From positions 1-29,977 of the IMG/VR virus record IMGVR_UViG_3300017991_000316: a DNA stretch of 29,977 nucleotides; one strand, written 5' to 3'. The stretch comes from a virus. The notes under the pieces are model-generated. The model was not told the origin of the DNA, did not search any database, and saw only the letters and a list, made by a program, of their open reading frames with translations. A program made the position numbers and the translations under genes. Position 1 is the stretch's first letter; each line of letters opens with the position of its first letter. Below, one piece after another: positions 23,363 to 29,388 of the stretch.

Positions 23363-24499
23363 ATGGGGATTAGGTACTTATCAAAGTTTAGCGGTATAGG
23401 GGGATTCGAACTTGGAATACAGAGAGCCTATCGTGCTGCACAAGCCAAGAGGCAAATACAAGGGACTGCTGACTCGGATATGTCCGGCCATGACGAAAAG
23501 CTCATGGCATCAGAACCACTTTGTGTTGGTTTTTCCGAAATCGACAAGTATGCAAAATCAATCTATCAAAAACACTTTAAGGAGCATAGAGACTATGGAT
23601 GCGCAAGATCAATCAACGAAAAAGAACTGCCGGACTTTGACATGCTTGTCGGAGGTTTCCCCTGTCAGGCTTTTTCAGTCGCTGGAAGAAGGGGAGGATT
23701 CAGCGATACAAGAGGTACGCTCTTCTTTGAAATCGCACGGATTGCTCGGGAAAAGCAACCACGGATTTTACTGCTTGAAAACGTTAAGGGGCTTTTATCT
23801 CACAACAAGGGATATACGTTCGCAACCATCCTCAACGCGTTGGATGAAATCGGGTATGATGCGGAATGGCAAGTGCTTAACAGTACGGACTTCGGAATAC
23901 CCCACAACAGGGAAAGAACCTATATTGTCGGACATCTTAGAGGAACAGGTACACGACAAGTATTTCCTCTCAGACGAGCAGACGCAGCGGTTATTGGAGA
24001 ACACAAAGAAGCAACTCGGCTGATACCGGCTACAGTGGATAAGGTAGATAAACAGGGTAGTGTTTATCTACATAAATTTAACAAAGTTAACGCTAATTGC
24101 CTGTGTGCCAGAGATGCAAAAGGGCTATGTAGAAGCTATAACGTAATCCTCGAGTCACCTGACATTATCAAGACTGCCACAGCCGGCAACTCTCGACCGC
24201 AGCGAGTTAATACAATTGATCGTAGCAGTGTCACTATTGCAGCCACCATTGGTGGCGGTGGAGCTGGCACAGGGTTGTATGCTATACCAGCTCTTGATAA
24301 AGATGCCTATGACGGTTGCAGGATAAGGAGGCTAACTCCTACAGAATGCGAACGTTTACAGGGCTTCCCGGATGGGTGGACGGCTGAGGGTGTGACCGGG
24401 GCTATATCGGATACGCAGCGCTATAAGTGTCTTGGGAATGCCGTAACAACAAATGTGGTCGAGGCGGTTGCCAGTGAACTGTTGGAGTGTTTAGCCTAA
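23363..24499 (+). CDS. DNA (cytosine-5-)-methyltransferase
   Basis: A 378-residue C5-methyltransferase; ATG 23363 is used because GGAGGGGG lies just upstream. Motif I KFSGIGGFELG (8-18), motif IV GGFPCQAFSVAG (97-108) with catalytic Cys101, motif VI LLENVKGL (138-144), motif VIII QVLNSTDFGIPHNRERTYIVG with the RxR-type Arg residues (about 170-190), and motif X GNAVTTNVVEAV (359-370). Residues of about 205-320 form the target recognition part. No restriction endonuclease is next to it, so it is likely an orphan enzyme that modifies phage DNA against host restriction; target unknown. Confidence 0.93.
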   Translation: MGIRYLSKFSGIGGFELGIQRAYRAAQAKRQIQGTADSDMSGHDEKLMASEPLCVGFSEIDKYAKSIYQKHFKEHRDYGCARSINEKELPDFDMLVGGFPCQAFSVAGRRGGFSDTRGTLFFEIARIAREKQPRILLLENVKGLLSHNKGYTFATILNALDEIGYDAEWQVLNSTDFGIPHNRERTYIVGHLRGTGTRQVFPLRRADAAVIGEHKEATRLIPATVDKVDKQGSVYLHKFNKVNANCLCARDAKGLCRSYNVILESPDIIKTATAGNSRPQRVNTIDRSSVTIAATIGGGGAGTGLYAIPALDKDAYDGCRIRRLTPTECERLQGFPDGWTAEGVTGAISDTQRYKCLGNAVTTNVVEAVASELLECLA

Positions 24500-24514
24500 C
24501 GGCAGGAGGGGATT

Positions 24515-25116
24515 ATGAATAACGAACAGTTATGTAGTGAGGGATGGCTTGAGACATTTACGCATAAGAGGTTCTATGTATTGAATCCAAGGCCGGAGGA
24601 TATTGACATTAAACCTGCATTGCGCAAGCCCTCTCGTTGCAATGCAGGTTTAATGGACATTGCGATTGGTTTTATTCTGTAGCTGAACACTCAATTCGCG
24701 TGGCTGAAATATTGCCTGATGATCTGAAGATATATGGATTATTGCATGATGCTGCTGAGGCATACATTGGGGATATACCCAGACCGCTTAAACAATCGCT
24801 AATGTTCCGTGATGCTGTCCGTGATGAAACAGTCCACATATCACAAGTTGAAAATAGAATCATGGACGTAGCTGCAAAGGCATTCGGTCTGAACGCTGCG
24901 ACCTTTAAGTCCCCAGCAATAAAGAGGGCTGATAATTTGCTTCTGGGGCATGAAGCTAAAGCGCTTAAGGATATTCAACCATCAGAATGGGGATTGCCGA
25001 CAGTCGGGAAAAGCGAGCCTGAGTTGGCAAAACTTGGATGCCCACCTAACCCTACAAATGTTTTCTTTCAGTTTGTGGAGATGTTTGAGGCGCTGCTGAA
25101 AAGTAAGGAGGTGTGA
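24515..25116 (+). pseudogene. HD-domain phosphohydrolase (YfbR-like), frameshifted at a 17-bp palindrome
   Basis: The frame from ATG 24515 (SD GGAGGGG) gives MNNEQLCSEGWLETF and KRFYVLNPRPEDIDI, the normal start of this family, but then runs out of register and stops at 24680-24682 after 55 residues. The rest of the protein is in the -1 frame: IAQALS, LQCRFNGHCDWFYSVAEHS, LLHDAAEAYIGDIPRP and KRADNLL, with the HD metal ligands (the AEH His, the HD pair, and a later Asp). The out-of-register stretch coincides with a perfect 17-bp inverted repeat (24607-24623 and 24639-24655). No good start exists for the second part (TTG 24637 has no ribosome binding site). Either a broken gene, recoding, or a sequence error. 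Confidence 0.82.
24607..24655. repeat. Perfect 17-bp inverted repeat inside the HD hydrolase gene
   Basis: CATTAAACCTGCATTGC at 24607-24623 and its exact reverse complement at 24639-24655, loop 15 bases. The right arm encodes the conserved CRFNG part of the family. The left arm replaces about six expected bases by eight, which makes the frame shift. Confidence 0.9.
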
Positions 25117-25118
25117 CG

Positions 25119-25361
25119 GTGGGGATTAGGACTGATGATCTTGATTTTATCAGAAATAAAGCAGCCGTAAAGAAGGACGGAGTGTACACAGCCAGAGGGA
25201 TTGCCTACCGAGTCAAGAATGGTTGTGTTACGCATTGCCTTGTACCGGGAGGCGAAGTCCTTGAGGTGTTTAATCATTTCACAACTACAATTGCAGAGGT
25301 AGGTTTGGTTTCTGACAAAAAGGCTGTGTTGCGTAAAATACTCAAGAAAGGTGGGGAATGA
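25119..25361 (+). CDS. Small protein of 80 residues, unknown function
   Basis: The start is taken as GTG 25119, seven bases after AAGGAGG; GTG 25113, which overlaps the HD gene stop, is too close to it. Sequence: VGIRTDDLDFIRNK, then DGVYTARGIAYRVKNG and HCLVPGGEVLEVF, ending in a basic helix (AVLRKILKKGG). The 'DGVY..RGI.YRV..G.VTH......G..L..F' pattern occurs in hypothetical proteins of phages of Proteobacteria, so it is probably real. The first ten bases repeat those of the methyltransferase start (GGGGATTAGG). No function is known. Confidence 0.6.
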   Translation: MGIRTDDLDFIRNKAAVKKDGVYTARGIAYRVKNGCVTHCLVPGGEVLEVFNHFTTTIAEVGLVSDKKAVLRKILKKGGE

Positions 25362-25362
25362 A

Positions 25363-25458
25363 ATGAATAACGAACAGTTTGAGAAAATCGGAGATATGAT
25401 CAACTACCTAATTTTACTCGAGGCGGTGCTGACAGAAGAGGGGAATGACGGTGGATGA
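25363..25458 (+). CDS. Possible 31-residue protein
   Basis: ATG 25363 follows the upstream stop by one base. The first 17 bases (ATGAATAACGAACAGTT) are identical to those of the HD hydrolase gene at 24515, giving the same MNNEQ start. Downstream lies a short amphipathic helix (FEKIGDMINYLILLEAVLTEE). It overlaps the next gene by 14 bases. It could be a small gene or the remnant of a longer one. Weak evidence. Confidence 0.4.
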   Translation: MNNEQFEKIGDMINYLILLEAVLTEEGNDGG

Positions 25459-25693
25459 TTTTGCTATCCAGTGCTTTATGTATATCGGATGTGCCTTATG
25501 TATTACTGGTGGACTTGTTCTGGCTGCATTAATAATAGCCTGTGCCTGTGATGTTTTTGAGTGGGCTTTAGATAAGTATTTAACAAGAAAAGGGCTTTTA
25601 CAGGTATTCATCAGGTTCTTAAATGATGATTTCGCTAGGCGGCGCAAAAATGGAGAGTTGCCATCTAAAGCTAGAGATGCAGATGAATGGTGA
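25445..25693 (+). CDS. Small membrane protein of 82 residues
   Basis: ATG 25445 lies after GAGGGGA. Residues of about 8-35 (QCFMYIGCALCITGGLVLAA and the following LIIACACDVF) form one long or two short membrane segments with several cysteines; the C-terminal half is basic (LLQVFIRFLNDDFARRRKNG). The stop overlaps the GTG start of the next gene. No family recognised; packed into the early operon. Confidence 0.55.
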   Translation: MTVDDFAIQCFMYIGCALCITGGLVLAALIIACACDVFEWALDKYLTRKGLLQVFIRFLNDDFARRRKNGELPSKARDADEW

Positions 25694-25863
25694 ACTTTAT
25701 AAGTAAAGAGGATGCACTTGCTGAAGGCATGAACAACAAGTTTGTACCAAGGACATTATTCCATCATACATGGAACTCCATCTATGAATCTAAAGGTCTG
25801 GAGTGGAATGCTAACCCGTGGGTTTGGGTGGTGGAGTTTGAGGCAACGAAAGGGGGCGAGTAG
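25690..25863 (+). pseudogene. C-terminal fragment of an ASCH-domain protein
   Basis: From GTG 25690 the 57-residue product contains SKEDALAEGM, then LFHHTWNSIYESKGLEWNAN and PWVWVVEFEATKGGE. The 'EDA.AEG...F..TW.SIY...G..W..NPWVWV..F' order is the C-terminal half of phage-type ASCH proteins, a fold linked to RNA binding. Members usually have 120-190 residues with an N-terminal half that is absent here; the upstream ORF is unrelated in sequence. So the gene seems truncated at its 5' end, perhaps by recombination. Whether the fragment is still made is unclear. Confidence 0.6.
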
Positions 25864-25866
25864 AAA

Positions 25867-26355
25867 ATGGCAATAATTAAAGGAAAAGACTACACGCCAA
25901 CACACAGAGAGCTTATCGACCGAATGAGCATGTGGCTAGAGCGTAAATATAATTGCCCTGTTACGCTGCTCGAGCGGCTGGGGCACGGTGGTACTGGCGA
26001 GTCACCAGACATTCTGGCATGGCGAGCGGATGGGAAAAGCTATTTGATCGAGGTCAAGATAAGCCGCTCTGACTTCCATGCCGACAAGCATAAGCCTTGG
26101 CGCAGAAATATGGATGATGGCTTGGGGCAGACACGGTATTACGCAGCTCCAAAAGGGATACTAAAACCTGAGGATATACCTGCCGGTTGGGGCTTGCTGT
26201 CTGTTACAGAGCATCAGGTTCGGGAGTTAAAACAACCCGAAGCCATCAAACAAAATGAAACAGCAGTACGTGCGGAGATGGCAATGCTTATTCGTGCATT
26301 GCGTGACCTCAGGCTGGGTGCTGTTATTGTGCAAAGAGAGAAAGGGGAGGGATGA
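25867..26355 (+). CDS. MmcB-like PD-(D/E)XK nuclease-fold protein
   Basis: A 162-residue protein. SPDILAW (Pro47-Asp48) and YLIEVKISRSDF (Glu62, Lys64) form the PD...ExK core of the PD-(D/E)XK fold, followed by DKHKPWR, GLGQTRYYAAPKG and IPAGWGLL, the usual C-terminal phrase of the MmcB/DUF-type family linked to DNA repair. An N-terminal helix (HRELIDRMSMWLERKYN) precedes the core. It follows the ASCH fragment by three bases. A role as a nuclease or repair helper on phage or host DNA is inferred from the family. Confidence 0.78.
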   Translation: MAIIKGKDYTPTHRELIDRMSMWLERKYNCPVTLLERLGHGGTGESPDILAWRADGKSYLIEVKISRSDFHADKHKPWRRNMDDGLGQTRYYAAPKGILKPEDIPAGWGLLSVTEHQVRELKQPEAIKQNETAVRAEMAMLIRALRDLRLGAVIVQREKGEG

Positions 26356-26435
26356 AGATAATTAGGGATGTAGAAATACTCGAAGTAGCAGATGCTGCAA
26401 TTTACCGTACTGTAAAGAGGCGTAAAATATGGTAA
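26352..26435 (+). CDS. 27-residue ORF at the module boundary
   Basis: ATG 26352 overlaps the MmcB-like stop (ATGA) and has GGAGGG upstream, so it is probably translated. It codes for MKIIRDVEILEVADAAIYRT followed by a basic end (VKRRKIW). It ends within the start of the next gene. It looks like the N terminus of a longer protein cut off where the GC-richer module meets the AT-rich phage genes; alternatively a small leader. Confidence 0.4.
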   Translation: MKIIRDVEILEVADAAIYRTVKRRKIW

Positions 26436-26641
26436 CGATATGTCTAACTCCAGAACAGATGAATAGTGTACGAGGTACGCTTGAGGACATTATCAATGGG
26501 ACTTGCTCCTGTTCTCAGCTAAGACTTAAGGGCGTTAGTATTTCCCATGATGGTGAAGGTACAGAGTTTAGTAAAAATGAGGAGGTAATTGTATCTCCAC
26601 TTTTTGAACATATTGTAATTGGTAAGGAGAGGAAGGTTTGA
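26429..26641 (+). CDS. Small protein of 70 residues, unknown function
   Basis: ATG 26429 overlaps the 27-residue ORF by seven bases; GAGG lies about ten bases upstream. Content: ICLTPEQMNSVRGTLEDIIN then TCSCSQLRLKG and VSPLFEHIVIGKERKV. No domain recognised. From here on the base composition is again AT-rich like the structural genes. It overlaps the next gene's TTG start by four bases. Confidence 0.55.
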   Translation: MVTICLTPEQMNSVRGTLEDIINGTCSCSQLRLKGVSISHDGEGTEFSKNEEVIVSPLFEHIVIGKERKV

Positions 26642-27249
26642 GAAAATACTGTACGAAACACAAACATAGTATAGAGAACCATATTGGGTACTGCCCATAT
26701 TGTGCTATAGAAGAACTACAAAGCACAGCCATTAATACCACGGAAAAAGAACTAGAAGAACCGACAGGTTTGCAAGGAGCGAACAGAATGTGGGCACTAA
26801 GTTATGGAAAAGAGAAGTATGAAGTACCCCAACACACCAGTAGCCCCAAACTAAACTGGGGGAAATACACATGGGAGATACACCATGTAGATATTCTACG
26901 CCACGCTGCTGTTCTTCATTGTAATGTACGAGAATCAGAATTTACACCAGAAATGTACGCAGACAATGTCAATCGTAGGCAAAAACTTCGTATAGTACAT
27001 GAAGATGAGGGTTACATTTTTACAGGGTACATAACAGCGTGTAAAGCGTACCCTTCTTCTGATGTACTTGTCCTTGAATTTGATATCATATACGAAACTA
27101 TGTTTATGCACGAATGTGGTATAATAGAAGAGCCAGACTGCATATTAGATTATTACGGAGAATTGGTAGTAGCAGCTCTGTTGCATCAATGCAACTCTCC
27201 TAATATGTTTGAGAAGACTAAAGAAGACTACCTATCTACCGTTGATTAG
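26638..27249 (+). CDS. Protein with N-terminal Cys/His cluster, unknown function
   Basis: A 203-residue protein starting at TTG 26638 (TTGA overlap; ribosome binding site AGGAGAGGAAGG). Residues 5-23 contain C-x(n)-HKH ... CPYC, which could be a small zinc site. The middle is beta-rich with WGKYTWEIHHVDILRHA and LRIVHEDEGYIFTGYITA, reminiscent of a small barrel; the C-terminal third is acidic and helical. It has no recognised family. Gene order gives no further clue than an early phage role. Confidence 0.65.
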   Translation: MRKYCTKHKHSIENHIGYCPYCAIEELQSTAINTTEKELEEPTGLQGANRMWALSYGKEKYEVPQHTSSPKLNWGKYTWEIHHVDILRHAAVLHCNVRESEFTPEMYADNVNRRQKLRIVHEDEGYIFTGYITACKAYPSSDVLVLEFDIIYETMFMHECGIIEEPDCILDYYGELVVAALLHQCNSPNMFEKTKEDYLSTVD

Positions 27250-27260
27250 ATGGAGATAAA

Positions 27261-27560
27261 ATGAAATATTTACCATATATATTTAGAAGACCCAAAGGAG
27301 CAAAACAAGCAAAACGCAATAAGTGTAGGGCTATTCCCCCGTGTTCTTACTATGACCTTAGACCTGCTAAGATGAAAGCTATTACTTCCTATATCACTAG
27401 GATGCGAAAGAAAAACTATACATATCATGAAGCTATAATCTCTTTGGCTAAGAAATACAACACAACACCCAAACGTGTAAAACGATGGCTTACTAAGGAT
27501 TTGTACAATAGAATATCTGGTGTATACATACAAAACCATATATCAGATGACCTATACTGA
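27261..27560 (+). CDS. Basic protein with helix-turn-helix-like segment
   Basis: A 99-residue, Lys/Arg-rich protein. Residues of about 62-82 read EAIISLAKKYNTTPKRVKRW, the shape of a helix-turn-helix recognition unit as in resolvase or transposase N termini, and the N-terminal half has FRRPKGAKQAKRNK. DNA binding is likely. It begins 11 bases after the previous stop behind GGAG. As a phage early-region DNA-binding protein it may be a regulator, perhaps of the palindromes found here. Target unknown. Confidence 0.6.
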   Translation: MKYLPYIFRRPKGAKQAKRNKCRAIPPCSYYDLRPAKMKAITSYITRMRKKNYTYHEAIISLAKKYNTTPKRVKRWLTKDLYNRISGVYIQNHISDDLY

Positions 27561-27654
27561 AGAGAAAATATGAAAACAACTTTGCATAATTTAGCAGCCA
27601 ATCGATAACATATGGTTACTTTATTACCCATAGGTTTATAGAAAGGAGTACATT

Positions 27655-27915
27655 ATGGAGCAACGAGGAACAGTGTATGATACAAAAGTACTTAACTTGT
27701 TTGAGGCTATGAACGAGCTTGGCTTCACACAGGAGGAAAAGGGAACACTATTTATGCCTATAGTTGAAGAGTACACACCATATAATGATATATACGTAGA
27801 CTCAGTCGGATTACTAGAGTACCCACCAGAAGACATAGCGTTTGGTAAGTTGGCAGAACGGGTTATTGCTGCATACGGCGTAACAGATGACCACTTGTTG
27901 TATATCTCTTGGTAG
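27655..27915 (+). CDS. Acidic protein of 86 residues, last gene of the rightward operon
   Basis: ATG 27655 lies behind GAAAGGAG. The product begins MEQRGTVYDTKVLNLFEAMN, is acidic (many Glu and Asp) and seems globular and helical, with FGKLAERVIAAYGVTDDHLLY at the end. An acidic small protein at the end of an early operon could be a DNA mimic or host-protein inhibitor, but nothing in the sequence proves it. It is followed by the large non-coding region. Confidence 0.6.
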   Translation: MEQRGTVYDTKVLNLFEAMNELGFTQEEKGTLFMPIVEEYTPYNDIYVDSVGLLEYPPEDIAFGKLAERVIAAYGVTDDHLLYISW

Positions 27916-27966
27916 TTCCTTGTCAGATGAGGTATGTCTAAAGTATCTGCAAGCTAGCTCTGTAGT

Positions 27967-27999
27967 AAAGCTGAGATATCAAAGTAGTACCTTAGCTTT
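27967..27999 (+). terminator. Weak hairpin after the rightward operon
   Basis: AAAGCTGAG at 27967-27975 pairs with CTTAGCTTT at 27991-27999 (one G-U pair), loop 15 bases. It is about 50 bases after the last rightward gene, but only a mixed CTGAGGTTG follows and no U run, so termination is uncertain. Confidence 0.25.
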
Positions 28000-28173
28000 C
28001 TGAGGTTGTTTGTGGCTAAGTTGTTGGTGTGCCTAGGTTTAAATCTAAAGGGGGTTCTCAAGAAAATTTTTTGCGCAATCTGAGGGGTGCTCATAAGCAA
28101 CCACCACCCACCCCCGATCTGCAAAAGACCCCCACACCCCCTAGGAGTATAGCCTTATATACCCCCCGTACAC

Positions 28174-28253
28174 CCCTTGTAAGCTCCTGTAATCAATAGT
28201 ACATACGCAAGCACTACCTAAGTCTAACTATTGCACACAGAGGCTTACAGAGG
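28174..28253. ncRNA. Candidate structured RNA: compound symmetric stem-loop
   Basis: Three helices stack in register: TGTAAGC (28178-28184) with GCTTACA (28243-28249), CTGT (28187-28190) with ACAG (28237-28240), and CAATAGT (28194-28200) with ACTATTG (28227-28233). They are separated by symmetric internal loops of 2/2 and 3/3 bases, with a 26-base end loop. Two more C-G pairs extend the base. No promoter is obvious, so transcription and strand are unknown. Confidence 0.45.
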
Positions 28254-28423
28254 CATTCACGGGGCTATTTCTAGATATAGTGGTACTGGCGGGGGATATA
28301 TCTATATATAGTCTTTGGTTTTCACGTGTTAGTTTCGCTTGTATGGGCTTTAGATTGGCTTAGGGTACATATGGGTAGTCTATGGCGGAACTATTGTTTA
28401 TATCCCTTGATTTGGCTATGTAT

Positions 28424-28833
28424 AAACCATACTTATGACTATTGAATTGAGCAATTGAATAATATAGATGGTTTTGTAAGGTCTTGATATGATTATAGTT
28501 ATGAAAGCAGGGAAAGAAAATTGCCTATAGGAGAAGATGAGTTGACAAAAGTCATAAGTATAGTGTGAGCATGAGTAGGGGAGTAGGTGGCTGTATATAC
28601 ATAAGTCTTCGTGTGCTAAGGAGCTTATGACTACTTTAGGTTTATGGCTGCTATGGGTGTACTGGTGGGGTAGAACTGGAGATTGTACAAATAGGACTTA
28701 TGACTATTAGAGTACACGATTGAATAATGTAAGCGCTAGTTGTAAAGGCTAGGGGTGTTTAGGGTTATGGCTTTAGGGGGGCTATGTTTGCCTATAGGGG
28801 ACTTTTGTTTGACCAAAGTCATAAGTATGGTTT
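28424..28833. repeat. Field of ACTTATGACT repeats, direct and inverted
   Basis: ACTTATGACT occurs at 28431-28440 and 28696-28705 (plus), inverted at 28550-28559 and 28817-28826, and with one change at 28623-28632 (plus). The two plus copies belong to a bipartite unit, ACTTATGACTATT, 10 variable bases, then ATTGAATAAT (28431-28463 and 28696-28728). The two inverted copies share TTGAC, one variable base, then AAAGTCATAAGTAT (28542-28561, 28809-28828). AAACCATACTTATGACT at 28424-28440 is exactly inverted at 28817-28833. Start-to-start spacings are 119, 73, 73 and 121 bases. Confidence 0.85.
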
Positions 28834-28939
28834 TATGTGCGTATATGGGTACGATTTTAGGTTGGGGGCTTGGTTTTGGTATGATTTTAGGTTAGTTTTT
28901 GGCGATGTAGGTGCGTCCATGGTGCGGGGGATTCTAGGT

Positions 28940-29031
28940 TTTAGACTATTTTGGGATACACTTTGATCATATTTAGTTACTTTAGACTATTTTGGGATAC
29001 ACTTTGATCATATTTAGTTACTTTAGACTAT
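28940..29031. repeat. 41-bp tandem repeat, two full copies plus start of a third
   Basis: Copies at 28940-28980 and 28981-29021 are identical; the next ten bases (29022-29031) begin a third. Each full copy contains TTTGATCATATTTAGTTAC with a GATC site. A diverged relative (TTTAGATCATATTTAACC) lies at 29196-29213. Confidence 0.95.
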
Positions 29032-29032
29032 A

Positions 29033-29092
29033 TTTGGCTTATACATTTGATTGCTTTGGCTTATACATTTGATTGCTTTGGCTTATACATTT
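29033..29092. repeat. 22-bp tandem repeat, 2.7 copies
   Basis: TTTGGCTTATACATTTGATT plus GC forms the unit at 29033-29054 and 29055-29076; the first 16 bases follow at 29077-29092. It directly abuts the 41-bp repeats. Confidence 0.95.
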
Positions 29093-29136
29093 GGCTATAA
29101 TATGATCAAAAGTAACCCTATTATACACGCGTTGAC

Positions 29137-29151
29137 ATATAGTTATACTAT
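29137..29151. promoter_or_regulatory. Second copy of the shared palindrome
   Basis: ATATAGTTATACTAT, identical to 20780-20794. It begins at the last base of a TTGACA hexamer (29132-29137), but no -10 at proper spacing follows on the plus strand. Confidence 0.5.
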
Positions 29152-29352
29152 GCCAACATCATATCATGATCATAATTAATTAATTACGTACTTACTTTAG
29201 ATCATATTTAACCATGTTACTATATATGGGGGTACGTAATATAGTAATGATTATATATAGCATAGTAATCCTGTTTATTATAATACTATATGGCAATATA
29301 TCTTATTTTTTATACACACAAGTTAACATATTTTGGTAATACTTGTATTGAA

Positions 29353-29388
29353 AGACGTAACTACCAATAATATATGGTAGTTACGTCT
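29353..29388 (-). terminator. 14-bp perfect hairpin, possible terminator of the leftward genes
   Basis: AGACGTAACTACCA (29353-29366) and its exact complement (29375-29388) flank an 8-base AT loop. It is 137 bases beyond the stop of the gene ending at 29525; in the minus-strand transcript TTTCAAT follows, a weak U tract. It might instead be a protein-binding palindrome. Confidence 0.45.

Noticed and set aside
23412-24023. 203-codon plus-strand frame in the methyltransferase region
   Set aside because: Shadow frame of the cytosine methyltransferase, which carries all catalytic motifs in its own frame; no ribosome binding site.
24607-24655. Programmed frameshift as the explanation for the HD gene
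   Set aside because: No X XXY YYZ heptamer in the right frame, and the change of frame lies inside the stem, not upstream of it. Kept only as a minor alternative.
21814-26435. Integration of the module at the tRNA with a duplicated tRNA 3' end
   Set aside because: I looked for the tRNA 3' sequence near 26.3-26.45 kb and did not find it; no integrase is present.
27570-27608. 12-codon ORF between the HTH-like gene and the last early gene
   Set aside because: Too short to support; only a weak GAAGAG upstream. A leader peptide cannot be excluded.
28784-28966. 60-codon frame in the non-coding region
   Set aside because: G-rich stretch before the ATG, but the product is a repetitive F/Y/G-rich string caused by DNA repeats (two YDFRL copies) and runs into the 41-bp repeat.
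29132-29160. TTGACA at 29132 as a rightward promoter
   Set aside because: No -10-like hexamer at 16-18 bases and no gene downstream on that strand.
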